NCBI GenBank assembly: GCA_004519485.1
Contig: CP038131.1
Coordinates: 1,127,001 to 1,191,000, forward strand
Reading direction: 5' to 3'
Length of the DNA: 64,000 nucleotides
Source: Nannochloropsis oceanica
Lineage: Eukaryota > Sar > Eustigmatophyceae > Eustigmatales > Monodopsidaceae
Position numbers and translations under genes: made by a program. The notes beneath the pieces are model-generated. The model did no database searches and was not told the origin of the DNA. It saw nothing but the letters and a program-made list of their open reading frames with translations. This document shows, in pieces, positions 53,374 through 64,000 of the stretch (within the stretch, counting starts at the first letter, position 1; each line of letters starts with the position of its first letter).

Positions 53374-54232
53374 ACAGGGAAGAGGGAGGAAGAGAGAAAG
53401 GGAGGAGGTATGTGTTCTATTTGTTCTGTGTGTGTGCGCGTGCGTGTGTGCGTGTGTGTGTTTGCATATGTGCATGTCTTCTTGGGCGTGTGTGCGTGCA
53501 AGGGATGAGATGAAGGAGAAATGGCCGCTTGGCACTCATTCACCATATTTTTGAAAGCTAAAACCACAAGGATGATACACCGCTGGATCAGACTCGATCA
53601 GACGGGTGATAGATCTATTAAATTATGCCTCTGTTTTCTCGGTCGAGTGACATTTCCTGTCTATTTGAGTGAACGTGCGCTAACGAAGGCCCGAGCAGTC
53701 ATCAATCACAACGACGAAGGACGGGAAGGAAGGAAAGATGAAAAAGAAAAAGAAGATCAACAACAAGGAGGAGAGTACGAAGAAGGAGGTGGAGGAGAAG
53801 TTTAAGGAAAAAGGGAAACCAAACGAGCAAATGCTTTGACTTTGACGGGGTGGCTACAGGCGAGAACCAACTCGTCCTCCTTCTCTTTTCCTTCTTCCGT
53901 AATTCCCTCCCTCCCATCTCCCTCCCTCCCTGCCGCTATTCCATTTCACAACCCACAATTTCATCGTCTCCTTTTTATTTGCCTCGCTTTAATGCTTTAA
54001 TTTAATCCTTGCTGTTGCTATTGCTGCTGCTCCTGCTGCTGCTACTACTACTACTACTACTTCTACTACTACTACTACTATTGACGCCATCAGTAGCCTC
54101 ACGCTGCTGTGTCTCCTCGCAGAGTCATAGGGCGGCTGCCTGCATTTCAGCCTCTCTACCTCCCCATCTGTCGACCCCAAAACCACTACATTTATCTCAC
54201 TCTCTTCTCTCACACCCCTTTTCAAACCCCTA
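53374..54232. other. Convergent intergenic, pyruvate kinase to USP
   Basis: No gene recognised. A TG-rich alternating tract lies at 53428-53480 and triplet repeats at 54012-54080. Probably the 3' UTRs of both genes. Confidence 0.45.
54012..54080 (+). repeat. CTG and ACT triplet repeat
   Basis: CTG/CTA triplets followed by a run of (CTA/ACT)n, with one TTC break, just downstream of the USP stop codon. Noncoding by position. Confidence 0.8.
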
Positions 54233-56629
54233 TCATCCAGCATCTGCAGCACCCTGGCCGTCACTCTCTTTCTTCCCTCCCTCCCCTCCTGCTCTCCTTC
54301 TTCCCTCCTCCTCCTCCATACCCTCTTCTTCCTCCCTCTGCTCCTCCTTCCTTGCCCGCTTGAGCTTCCCGTCCAACACATTCAAAAACGGCCTCACCCT
54401 CTCCCTCAACACCTCCAGCCCATCCCCCCTCCATCCCTCCCTCCCTCCCTGTCCTTCCTCAGAAAAGAGCACCGCTCCCAAGCTCTGAACCGCTTCCTCC
54501 ACCTGAGGAGAAGAAGGCGATTGTGACGTCACACGATCAAGCGCCGCTTCCGCCACCCCCATCCATAGCTCCACCAAACCCTGCTGCAACGGCGTGGAGG
54601 AGGACGAGGAAGGGAGGGAGGAAGGCCTCAAGAAGATGTCATCGATCCATCCGCCTTCCGTCCCCAAGCGAAGCAGCAGCCAGTGTGCCAGACCCTCTTT
54701 CGCCTTATCATTGCGCGAGGGAGAAAGGAGGAATCTTCGAAGCAGCCCCGCGCTCTCCTTGATCTCTTTCAGAAGGACGGCTTCCATCGCCCCTCCTCCC
54801 TCCCGCCCTTGCTCCTTCGCTCCTTCCCTCCTCATCTTAGCAGGGGAGGAGGCCAGCCAGTGGAAGAGCTCGAGGAGCCGCTGGACGTCGGGGATGAGGA
54901 CATGGGAGGCCGAGGGTGAGGACGGGAGGGAGGAGAGGGAGGAGAGGGGAGGGGCGTAGAGCGTGGCAGAGGTAAGGCCTGTGACGAGTGCTATTAGGGG
55001 ACCCAGGCGGTCTGAGTGCACAGGAGCGGGGAGGAGGCTGCCTCCGCCGAACCCTCCCCTCACTCCCGTCCCTTGCTCCTCCTCCTCCTCCTCCTCCTCC
55101 TCCTCCTTCTCGTAGAGCAACATGAACGGACAATCATACCCTCCCACAAACCACACTTTCTCCGCCTCCTTCGCGGGGTCGAACGCCGTAACCACCTCAT
55201 CATTCACACACCACCAGCCTCCTCCTTCCTCCCTCCCTCCCTCCCTCCTCACATAACTGTAATAGTGTCCTTCTTGCGGACTCGACCCCCGGTGCATCAA
55301 CACCCCCACAAGCCGGTACCACGCCCGCGGCACCACATCCTCCTCCCCGCCCTCCCTCTCTCCTTCCCCCACCCCCTGCGGGTCCTTCTGGCTCCTCGCC
55401 TTTCCTTCTCTCGTGTAAGGCCACATGTCCAGCACCATCGGAAACGGAAACCTCCCCCCAACTTTCTCACTCCTACTCACCCCCGTCCGTGCATCAACGG
55501 CAAATTCAAACCTCTGTAACTGACACGCCACCACTGGGGGCAGCTCCACCAGGGTCTCCTCATGCCACACCCCACTCACGACCTCACAAACCGCACACGC
55601 CTTCCCTCCCTTCCTCCCTCCCCCCATCTCCCCCCCTCGCGTCCACTCCCTTAACGCCTCCACCAGCCCTCCCTCTACCCCGCCCTCCCTCACTGGCACG
55701 GGTAGGGTAATGAACGCCTGAGTTTTCACTCTCTCATGCCCACATCCCTCCTGATAGATGCGATCTTGCAACCTTCCCCGAAAGCAGCTCGCCAGAGCCC
55801 TCCCTCCCACCCCTCCTCCCAGCCTCTCCAGCAGAAACATCAAGACCTCCGTCGAGTCGTTTTGCTCCCACACTTCATCCCCCCACTCCGGCAAGGCCAC
55901 CGCCAACGCCTGTACCAGTGCCCGCGTGTCCACCCCCCGCCCTCCCTCCTTCCCTTCCTCCCCCAAGCCCTCCATCACCCCCTCCAGTTCGGCCCATAGC
56001 CGCTGTCCCTCCTTGTCTGCCTTCCACGTTTCCTCCTCTCTCGCCGACAACGCCTCAACCACCCCTTTCTCCCTCCCTCCCTCGCCTCCCTTCAGCAACA
56101 GGAGGCTCTTCCGGGTCGCCTTGGTGTTGAAGAGTTGTTGAAGAAGAGAGTTGAAATAACAGGTGTTCCCCTGATTCCGCAGCCCTCTGGGCCTCATTGG
56201 AAACGACGAAGGGCGAGAGGAAGTGATGTGACTGTCAGGTTCGTTAATGTGGGCTAGGCGTGCCCACATTGAGTGTAACGGTGCGTGCAACAGCTTCCTC
56301 CTTAATTGCCGATTCCAACGGCTCCACCTCCCCGCCAACCGACAGGCCTGCATCAATGCCATTCCCCCGCCTCTTTCACGCATCCTCGGCCCCAACAATC
56401 CCTTAAAAGTCCTCGCCACCACCAACCTCTCCATCGCCGTCCCTCTGCATGCCTGTCGATCGCCTTGCCCCCCTTCCTCCCCCTCGCCCTCGCTCAGGCA
56501 CACAGCATAATCCAACGCCCCCTCCAACAGATCAAGGGGGGGCGAAGGCGCCGTCCGGTCCAGCCATTCGCCCAACCAATCCTCCACGGCCATAATCGTA
56601 GCTAGGCTGGCAGGGTGTGAAGGAGCAAA

Positions 56630-56664
<35 letters not shown>

Positions 56665-56802
56665 TGCTGGTGAGGGACTTGAGAGCCGCGAATACCCTGG
56701 GGGCATCCTCTGCCCGTACATGCTTGTCCAACGCACGCATGCACCCTTCCACGCAATTTAATTGTGAAGGATCTCCTAACCGGGGTCGAACAGGTGGGCA
56801 TG

Positions 56803-56836
<34 letters not shown>

Positions 56837-57495
56837 CTTTTTGCTGCGGTCGCCCGAGGAGCGCCGCACTGCCCTAGACGCCAGCAAGCCACGACGCGTC
56901 GGCCCCTCGCGCCCGAACAGCCGACGTACGAGATTACGGGGTCCACCACCCATCTTGAGAGCGAGACCCTTTCCCCTTCCTCCCCCTCCCCCTCCCCCTC
57001 CCTCTCCCAGTCGGTCATGGAGCCTTCCAGGCGTCCAGGCCAAAGCGAGCAACACAGCCGATAACGCCAACACTCGCGTCGCCACAGACAAGAAGCCACC
57101 ATTCCCACGACCTCCGCTCAAAGGGTGTAGCATGTGATCCCACCACCCCTCCCCCTCTTCCTCCTCCTCGTCCTCAAGCTCCTCCACTTCCTCCAACCAG
57201 GGACCCCGGTGGAAAAGCCGACCGAGGTTGGACAACAAGGAAGGCTTTCCTGATGGTGGATGGACGGGCGGCGCGGCCTTCTTATTCTTACTACTGCTAC
57301 CAGGCCAGGCGATAATGGCTGTACAAGAGGGAGGGGATAGAGGGATGAGGGGCATTGGAAAGGAGGGGGAGGGGAGGGGGAGGGAAGGTCAATCAATGGC
57401 TTCGACATGGCTTCCGTAACTTTACCTGGTGATTGCGGTAAAGAGTGTGCTGGCAACGGGGAGGACGGTGGAGACGTCCCGCTGTCGATGCCCAT
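54233..57495 (-). CDS. Ubiquitin-specific protease with N-terminal membrane segment
   Basis: Two exons in coding order, 57495-57426 and 57318-54233, give 1051 aa. The Cys box GLRNQGNTCYFNSLLQQLF places the catalytic Cys at about residue 410; the His box has SSPQEGHYYSYVR (His about 708), WWCVNDEVVTAFD and CPFMLLYE. QRFEFAVDARTG is the usual QLxRF-type strand. It should remove ubiquitin from proteins. One predicted membrane segment, LSVATRVLALSAVLLALAW, lies near residue 110, before the catalytic domain, as in USP30 of the mitochondrial surface; orthology to USP30 is not claimed. A poly-Gln run precedes a Ser tract in the linker. The C-terminal 280 residues are helical and unassigned. Confidence 0.9.
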
Positions 57496-57812
57496 GGATC
57501 TCCTGTGGTCATAGTGTATGTGTGTCGATGGGTTGTGGGTTCATGAAGTAGACAGCACATCAATGCTCGTCCTCGCTCGCCAAGCGAAGCCGTGAGGAAT
57601 TGTTCTTCCTCCTTTTCTGTCTGCGCCAAGTTGCACCATCCCAAGCATACACCGCCCTATCAAAATACAGAAATACGTCAGTTTGATCAATATAAAAGCT
57701 ATTCCTGCCCCGGCTAGAGGCTACCGCCCCTCCGCCTTTACTTGTATCGATCTGAACGCACTTCGACTCGACACCACGGGAGGTTGCCCTTGCCCTAGCA
57801 CTATTTATTACC
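57496..57812 (+). promoter_or_regulatory. Bidirectional upstream region with TATA box
   Basis: The USP and CCDC43-like genes are head to head across 317 bp. TATAAAAG at 57691-57698 lies 115 bases before the CCDC43-like ATG, in a good place for its TATA box. Confidence 0.55.
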
Positions 57813-59350
57813 ATGGCCTGCACCAGCGACGACAACGAGAATGCGATTACTTTGGCCCTGCGCGCGGCGTTTTACGCCAGCTTGGGGAGCAACGAGGAGG
57901 AAATGGACGTGAATATCGTGGTACGTCTCTCTTCAAACTACCCCTTCCCTCCCTTCCCCTTCCCACTATCCTCGCCACCCTCCCGACCCCCGCATGCCAT
58001 TGCTCTCCTCTCGCCACACTTACCACTCAAACAGACCCAAATGCTTATCTTCTTAGCTAAATCTCCTCTTTATCTCTCCTTTTACCCAATAGGACTACCT
58101 AATCAGTGTCCTCGTCGACACGGACGTGGAAGAAGAAGACGCATGGGGGGTCCTACAAGGATACCTTCCTGACAATAGGGAAGTAGGAGAAGAGGCTGTT
58201 GAGGCATTACGACAGACCCTCAAGGACACTTCGATTGCCAAGGAGATGGAGGAGGAAGCAGCGGCGGTGCGGAGGAGGGAGGCGGCACGAGCGGCAGCTC
58301 TAGCGGCGGCGAGCAGCAGTGACGATGGTGTGCGGACAGGAGTGGAGGAAGAGGAGGAATGGAAGAAGGAAGAGGACGAGGAAGAGGAGGAGGTGTTGAC
58401 GGAGGCCCAGCTGCTGGACCTGGATTTCCTTCACGACTTATTGGGCGAAGGGGGGGTCGAGGAAGAAGATGAGAGAAGCGGAAACATAGCTGCAGCAACG
58501 ACGGGGAAAACCAGCTCTTTGCCCTCTTCTTCTGTGCCATCCTCCTTATCTCCCTCTTCGAATTCCGTGGTAGCCTTCCCGAGGGACGTGATAAAGTACG
58601 TGTACCAGGTGAAGTGCGGCAACACCAGGCAACGCGCGGCGGAGGTCCTCGTCACGTCGGCATCGGAGGAGGGCATTGCATCCCTGAGGAAGGAGCAGGT
58701 GAGTTGAAGAGGGAAAGAAGGGGGGAAGAGGTTGGAAGGAGGAAAGTTTCCCCTGTGGGAGTGGCAGATAGATGAAAGGTGGAGGGAGGGAGGGAGGGAG
58801 GGAGGGAGGGAGGGAGGGAGGGAGGGAGGGAGGGAAGGAGGGAGGGTCGTCGCGATTCCGGGTAGTATTGGACGGCTTGTGGGAGACTTCTCCGCCACCA
58901 CAACAGGCTTCTTCCTGTCTCTTTCTCTCCCAGTCATCCTTAAACTTCCCTCCCCCTCCCCTCCCCCCATTCCTCGAATAGGAACGTTACATCGAGTCCC
59001 GCGCCCTTGCCCGCGCCAATCGCCTCCGTGACGCCTTGCGTCTAAAGCAACAAATCGTGGACCGATTCGCAGATCAAGTGACCTTCCACGACGGTAATCC
59101 CTCAACGACCTCTTACTCCTCCTCCTTCTCCTCCTCCTCCTCCTCCTCCTCGTCTTCCTCCTCGTCGGCGAAGCGCGTACCGATCTCTATCCCTGCCCCC
59201 CCGGCGGAGAGTAAGCTCCGGTTCCGAGATGGGGTGGTAGTGGCATCTAAAGGAGAGAAGTATTTGATCGAGAAAATCACGCCCGATTGGGACGGAGGGA
59301 GCCGGGGGAAGATCAAGACGAAGGGAAAGAGGGGGCCAGGATTTGTGTAG
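57813..59350 (+). CDS. CCDC43-like protein
   Basis: Three exons, 57813-57920, 58093-58698 and 58982-59350, give 360 aa. The N-terminal domain (MDVNIVDYLISVLVDTDVEE then WGVLQGYLPD) has the short helical layout of CCDC43, followed by a coiled coil rich in Glu and Ala. The C-terminal part is conserved in plants and algae: RFRDGVVVASKGEKYLIEKI then WDGGSRGKIKTKGKRGPGFV, a basic ending. A Ser tract from TCC triplets lies in exon 3. The biochemical role of this family is not established. Intron 2 holds a long (GGGA)n run at about 58781-58847 and a pyrimidine tract near the acceptor. Confidence 0.75.
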
Positions 59351-60390
59351 TGGAGGAAGAGGAGTAGGAAATTTAGTATGGAAGCGAGAGATGGTGGAAA
59401 GGGAAGATTTCTACTTGTTTGAAAGCGATCGGCTTTGAAGCCGCCGTCCCTGTCCAGATGTGTCAAAGGGGGCAAGCAATGCGAAAGAAGCACCGTGGCT
59501 TCCCTCTGGCGAATGGCTCGACGTAGAATTTGCGTCCGTACGCCCATGTGCGCGTGAAGACAAAAGACAAAACAGATCATGTTCCCCTTCCATAGACGAT
59601 AGAGAATGGGTGACAAAATGTACAATAAATAGAGAATATGTACTGCAAATATCGACGCTTCCCACAAAATTTCTATGCTCATGACGTACGCCTGTCCTTG
59701 CAGCCCCACGACCCAAGGTGCAAGAAACTCTTCAACGAAATAAAACAGAAACATAAAAGCATTGCGAAAGAAACGATCAATTAATTTATTGCTTAGGTCT
59801 ATGTGACAGAATGGAGCGCCTCTCTGCCGCTTGGTAATACGTGTGCGAGATTGCGAATCAACGATGGGATCTAAATGGATGTTCGGTTGGGGGTCCTGAC
59901 AACTCCCATACATCTACACACAGATATGAGAATTGGTCCCAAAACGTGCCTGGCGATTTATTACAGTACTTACACGTGCTTGTCTCGTTTTGATTGCGCT
60001 CGCCCTTTCCCCCTTTCCACAGATAACGGATAGATTGATCGTGCGAGAGAGCTTCGCGGGCCTGTTGTATACCATTGTTAACACACGTAAGCAGACGCCA
60101 TCTATGATAAGCTACATCGACGACTACACCTTTCTCCTTCCTCCTTTTCCATTCTTTGCATCAACATTTACTCACACGCATCATTACTCAGTACACACAT
60201 ACCGCTGAAGGGCACAAATCACGGACAACTATCGCTGCCATAGCATGGCCCGCCCGTTGCGGTCGTGCCGGCGAAGAACGCGTATATATGATGGTTGCTC
60301 GTCCCTGACACTTGCGCATCGGAGTGTCGTTGTACGCAGAGTTCCCCACCGCACATTCTCACACACATACACACACATACGCACATAGAT
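59351..60390 (+). promoter_or_regulatory. Intergenic with TATA candidate before the AT-hook gene
   Basis: No gene recognised over 1.04 kb. TATATAT at 60283-60289 lies 102 bases before the ATG at 60391, followed by a CA-rich leader. Small frames in the rest lack family features. Confidence 0.45.
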
Positions 60391-63300
60391 ATGCCAGCAT
60401 CTAGGGGCCTTGAATGGCGGCGAGGCTCACGGAAACGAAAGCTGCCGTCGCGATTTAAGGAGGAGACAGAGGAGGAGCAATACGACCAGCGGCAGGAGGA
60501 GGAGGAGGAGGAGAAGGAGGAGCACGGGGAGTCGCTTTTACCTTCACCAGCCTCCTACCAGATGCATAATGATGAGCAGGATGAAGAGGAGTTGGAGGAC
60601 GAAGAGGAGTTTGCAGTACTTTTTCCGGGGCCCTCTGCCTCCACCAACAGCAGCAGCAGCAGCACTATCTCACCCATCCACGTCCTCTCACGACGGTGCC
60701 GAGGCGGAAGTGTAAGGCGCGGGAGAGGAAGAGGTCGAGGACAAGGACAAGTAAGAGGAAAAGGAAGAGGAAAAGCTATGGAGCTCACTGCTCTCTCTTA
60801 CTCGTCCCCAAGGCGGCAGCACCGGAGTGCAGCTCATTGTGTGCGGTTGACAGCTTCCCCGGCCACCGTCGCGGCTGCGCTCGAGGAAGAGAAAACGAGA
60901 AAAAACAAGACGGAGATTGAGGAAGAAGAAAGCGAAGAGGAGGAAGAGAAGGATTTGGCGCTTGATCGGGTGTTGCGGGGCGATGTGACAGTGGCCGAGG
61001 CTCGGGCGTTGCTTGACCTGCCTGCTCAGGACGCCTTTGCGGAGAGAAAGAAGAAGGGGAAAGGCCCTCGCATCCCGCACTTGAGCCGCCTATTGGAAAA
61101 GGATGAGGGGGGGGAGGGAGGGAAGGGGGGGGAAAGAGGCGCGTTGCTGACGGTGGCCGAGCAGGTGGACCTGTTGGAGGAGGCTGCGAAAGCCGGATGG
61201 GGGGATAACCACGTTTCCAGCGCAGACCGGCGGCACAAGGCCTTAAACCTCCTCAAATGGGCCAAGGATTCTGCTGGAGTATGGCAAGCCCGGAAGGCAC
61301 TGCATCGTCGTCGACAACAGGCGGCAGCAGCATCTGCAGGAAAAGAAGGAGGAGCAGAAAGAGACTCTCTTTCCCCCTCCTTGTCCTGTCCCTCTTCCTC
61401 CTCCTCTTCCTCGTTCTCCTCCTCTTCTACAACCCCTATCTTCATTAATCCCAGCAAGCTCGAGAAGCTCGCCCTCAAAGGCCCCGCCCTCCTCCGAATC
61501 GCCCGCCGTACCTTCCTCTCCTCCTCCCCCTCCTCTTCCTCTTCCCTCTCTATTCTCCTCTCCACCGTCGAGACGCTTTATTCCTCCTTCCAGTCATGGT
61601 GTCAACGTGCGGGCCCTCTGGCGAACATTAAAAACACAACCAGGCGCAAGACCGTTCAAAAAATGCCTTGGTCGCTGGTTGAGGAGCTGATGGAGGACGA
61701 GGAGGAGGGAGGGGGGGATGCCTTTGCTTTGGTTGAAGTGCCGGGACGACAGAATCTGATCGACCTGAAGCAGCAAGCTACGGTATGGAGGGAGCAAGGA
61801 AGGAAGATTTGGGATAGAACAGCGCCAGGGGACACTCAAATTCTAAAGGTGAGTGAGTGGAAAGACCCCCTCCTTCCCTCCCTCCCGCCTTCCTCCTGTC
61901 GTGGAGAAGTCGGGGGCAAGGCCGTGGCCGGCGCTGCCATGGCGGTGTTGGGAAAGCGAGAAATGCTGGATTTTGTGAATAGGAGCTACTCCCTGTGGGA
62001 GGAGCAGGAGGTGGCCCCGGTGGAGATACCAGGGAAGACGGCGCTGGAGTGGCTATGGCGGGTCGGGGATTGGGCTCGGAATGCCCTCGATCACGTGCGA
62101 CGGGCCCGGGGGGAGGTTGGGAAGGAGGGTGGGGTAGAAGCGCCCCGGGCGATGGGGTTGTCGGCGGAGGAGCTGGAGCGGTTGGTAGGGTCTCCCCGGA
62201 TTGAAGGCTTGCTGGGCCCTGGGGGTATGGAGGAGGGGTGGAGGCAGGGTTTGATGGAGGAGGAGTACGAGGTGCGGGTGGTGGACAGGGAGGAGGGGGA
62301 GGAGGGCGGGAAGGTGTTTATGTTGAGTGAATGGGTGGATCTGAATAAGGAAAGCTGGCCGGTGTGGGCGCAAGAGTTGAGGGAGGGAGGGAGGGAGGAT
62401 GGGAGGGGGGTGGGGGTGGAGGTGGAGGTGAAGGGCTTTCGCGGGAGGGAAGTGGTAGGGTCGCTACAGGTGTACCTTGGGATGAAGAGGTGGGTGGCCC
62501 TGGCCGAGAAATGGAGAAGGACGGCCAGACAGCTCTTGGAAGGGGAGGGAGGGGGGAAGGTCGGGAATGTCATCCCACCGACGGCGGGTGAATTGGAAAG
62601 CTTGTATCATCTGGGAACTGTACTGGCTCCGGGTTCGGAGGCAGCAGTCGGTGAAACCTTGGCTGTATTGCACGAGAAATACGGGTTGAAGCCTACCCCT
62701 GCCTTCCCTCCTTCCCTCCTTCCCTCTGTTGGTGGGCCCTTGGCTTTGGTTTCGACGGTGGCGGCGGAGCTGGCGGCGAAGAAGGAAGGGAGGGAGGGCG
62801 GGAAGGAGGGATGGTCTCGGTCAGCGACGCCGATTAGTTTTGAGGCTGATAGTGAGGGAGAGGAGGAGGGAAGGAAGGAGGAAGGGGAGGGCGGGATAAA
62901 AGTGGAAGGTGAGAAGGAGGAGGACAGAGAGGAGGAGGAGGACAGAGAGGAGGAGGAGGACAGAGAGGAGGAGGAGGAGGAGGAGGAGGAGGAGGAGGAG
63001 GAGGAGGAGGAGGAGGAGGAGAGAGTGGGGAGGAAGAAAAAGACAAGACAGGGCAGGGGAAGGCCAAGAATAAATCCCCCAAGAATCCTCTCGTCGTCGG
63101 CCGTGAGGGGGGGAGGGAGGGGGAGGGGGAGGGGGAGGAAGAGAGGGAGGCTGAGCATGAATGTTTCTTCCTCCTCCTCTGTCCCCTCCTCACCAGTGCT
63201 TGGTGTCGGTGCTGGAGACCGCATGCATGTCGATGAGGCTCCCGTGGCACGTCAGTCCAAGCGAGCTGGAGTAGCAATAACAGCAGCAGCTAGAGGTAGG

Positions 63301-64000
63301 AGAGAAAGGGGGGGCAGGGCAGTCAAGAGGTTGAAGCGGGAAGCAAAGAAAGAGGCGGCGGCAGCGGCCGAAGCACTAGAAAAAGATGCAGGAGAAAGAG
63401 GAGGAGGAGGAAGTGGAGGAGGAGGAGGAAATGGAGGAGGAGAAGGCGGTGGTGGTGTTAATGCACCGGTCGTGAAGAGGAAGGTAGGGCGGCCTCGGAA
63501 AAATAAAGGGGCGGAGGTGTTTGTCCCTCCTCCTCCTCCCTCCCCGTCAAGCCCTCCCTCCCCCGCCCACTCTGCCACCTCCTTCCTTTCCCTGTCCCCC
63601 CCCCCCTCCCCCGAGCCCTCCTTAGGGGAGGAAATGGAGGGAGAGGTGGACTATGACAGTGAGGAAGAAGAGAAGCAGGACAAGGAGGAGAATGATGAGA
63701 AGGAGGATAATAAAGAGTCATTACCAGTACCCTCAGCGGAGGGAAAACAGGAAGGGTCGTCGGGAGGCCCTGCCCCCTCCTCTCCCTTCTTCTCCCCCTC
63801 CTCCTCTTCCCGCCTTCCACCGTCACCCCGTACCTCCACGTCCTGTTCCTCCTTCTCGCCCTCCCGCCCGAGACCTCTTGCGGCTGCCAACTGCTCTCCA
63901 TCCCCTCCTCACCACACCTCCGTCGCTATCATTCCATCTGCTGCGGCTGCTGCGGTTGCTGCTAGTAGCACAGCCACAAGCCCAAAATCTACCTGCATTG
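60391..64000 (+). CDS. Large AT-hook nuclear protein, possibly KDM5/PLU-1-like (3' partial)
   Basis: From the ATG at 60391 the frame stays open to the window edge, more than 1200 codons with no stop. Three basic AT-hook-like patches are seen: GRGRGRGQGQ near residue 111, QGRGRPRINPP near 890 and KRKVGRPRKNK near 1030, the last two with the RPR core that sits in the DNA minor groove. Between residues 185 and 750 there are repeated helical units with a central Trp (LSTVETLYSSFQSWCQRA, LKQQATVWREQGRKIWD, ALEWLWRVGDWARNALDHV, KRWVALAEKWRRTARQLL), a pattern like the PLU-1 region of KDM5 demethylases; this is only a suggestion, as no JmjC, ARID or PHD motif is in view. Glu tracts and Ser tracts separate the parts. 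61852-61915 looks like an intron read through in frame. The protein is likely chromatin bound. Confidence 0.7.
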   Translation, partial: MPASRGLEWRRGSRKRKLPSRFKEETEEEQYDQRQEEEEEEKEEHGESLLPSPASYQMHNDEQDEEELEDEEEFAVLFPGPSASTNSSSSSTISPIHVLSRRCRGGSVRRGRGRGRGQGQVRGKGRGKAMELTALSYSSPRRQHRSAAHCVRLTASPATVAAALEEEKTRKNKTEIEEEESEEEEEKDLALDRVLRGDVTVAEARALLDLPAQDAFAERKKKGKGPRIPHLSRLLEKDEGGEGGKGGERGALLTVAEQVDLLEEAAKAGWGDNHVSSADRRHKALNLLKWAKDSAGVWQARKALHRRRQQAAAASAGKEGGAERDSLSPSLSCPSSSSSSSFSSSSTTPIFINPSKLEKLALKGPALLRIARRTFLSSSPSSSSSLSILLSTVETLYSSFQSWCQRAGPLANIKNTTRRKTVQKMPWSLVEELMEDEEEGGGDAFALVEVPGRQNLIDLKQQATVWREQGRKIWDRTAPGDTQILKVSEWKDPLLPSLPPSSCRGEVGGKAVAGAAMAVLGKREMLDFVNRSYSLWEEQEVAPVEIPGKTALEWLWRVGDWARNALDHVRRARGEVGKEGGVEAPRAMGLSAEELERLVGSPRIEGLLGPGGMEEGWRQGLMEEEYEVRVVDREEGEEGGKVFMLSEWVDLNKESWPVWAQELREGGREDGRGVGVEVEVKGFRGREVVGSLQVYLGMKRWVALAEKWRRTARQLLEGEGGGKVGNVIPPTAGELESLYHLGTVLAPGSEAAVGETLAVLHEKYGLKPTPAFPPSLLPSVGGPLALVSTVAAELAAKKEGREGGKEGWSRSATPISFEADSEGEEEGRKEEGEGGIKVEGEKEEDREEEEDREEEEDREEEEEEEEEEEEEEEEEEERVGRKKKTRQGRGRPRINPPRILSSSAVRGGGRGRGRGRKRGRLSMNVSSSSSVPSSPVLGVGAGDRMHVDEAPVARQSKRAGVAITAAARGRRERGGRAVKRLKREAKKEAAAAAEALEKDAGERGGGGSGGGGGNGGGEGGGGVNAPVVKRKVGRPRKNKGAEVFVPPPPPSPSSPPSPAHSATSFLSLSPPPSPEPSLGEEMEGEVDYDSEEEEKQDKEENDEKEDNKESLPVPSAEGKQEGSSGGPAPSSPFFSPSSSSRLPPSPRTSTSCSSFSPSRPRPLAAANCSPSPPHHTSVAIIPSAAAAAVAASSTATSPKSTCI
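62922..63023 (+). repeat. GAG triplet tract encoding poly-Glu
   Basis: Three copies of a GAGGAGGAGGACAGA-type unit, then a pure GAG run, in frame within the AT-hook gene. Confidence 0.9.

Noticed and set aside
61081-61140. Gly-rich GGG runs that could be an unspliced intron in the AT-hook gene
   Set aside because: No donor or acceptor flanks the run, and the frame continues with helix-forming sequence on both sides.
62607-63224. Minus-strand Ser/Pro-rich frame opposite the AT-hook gene
   Set aside because: It arises from the complement of GAG and GGGA repeats, which cannot form stops; the plus frame is much longer and carries AT-hooks.

Overview
The window looks like nuclear DNA of a small, gene-dense photosynthetic eukaryote, most probably a stramenopile alga of the Nannochloropsis/Microchloropsis (eustigmatophyte) type. 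The grounds are short spliceosomal introns, about 20 genes in 64 kb on both strands, moderately high GC, and a membrane protein whose signal peptide ends in an Ala-Phe step like the ASAFAP motif of red secondary plastids. The species assignment is inference. Exon joins below were read by hand from splice sites, reading phase and family conservation.

Layout: OFD1-like centriolar protein (-, 402-2495) diverging from a class II-type histone deacetylase (+, 2899-4938); a 19-exon CLC chloride/proton exchanger (+, 5488-11851); glutathione reductase (+, 12796-14742); a plastid-type membrane protein (-, 14995-15948); an F-box-like/leucine-rich-repeat protein (+, 16243-18738); a SHOC1/ZIP2-like meiotic protein (+, 19597-24865); an RBP45/47-type three-RRM protein (-, 26264-29269); a small secreted six-cysteine protein (-, 30890-31387); UPF2 of nonsense-mediated decay (+, 32066-38947); an EamA/DMT transporter (-, 39469 to about 41.4 kb); TMEM230 (+, 42099-42742); an SCI1-like nuclear protein (+, 43483-45794); a bZIP factor (-, 46799-47835); an Apd1/Aim32-type [2Fe-2S] protein (+, 48719-49958); pyruvate kinase (+, 50520-53373); a membrane-anchored ubiquitin-specific protease (-, 54233-57495); a CCDC43-like protein (+, 57813-59350); and a long AT-hook protein that runs off the right edge (+, 60391-64000).

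The genes are a mixed housekeeping set, not a pathway cluster. UPF2 and the RBP45/47 protein both act on mRNA; the OFD1-like and SHOC1-like genes are unexpected if the host is a non-flagellate alga with no known sexual cycle.

The most unusual signal is in the introns. By hand count at least 20 of them carry a (GGGA)n tract directly after the 5' splice site and the complementary (TCCC)n tract directly before the 3' splice site, so the intron is an inverted repeat whose ends include the splice signals. These introns sit mostly in phase 0, are packed into a few genes (CLC, UPF2, SCI1-like) and are absent from others. They look like a family of foldable or transposon-like (introner-type) introns. 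The same stop-free repeat also runs in frame through several exons. I saw no tRNA, rRNA, CRISPR, retroelement or viral element.
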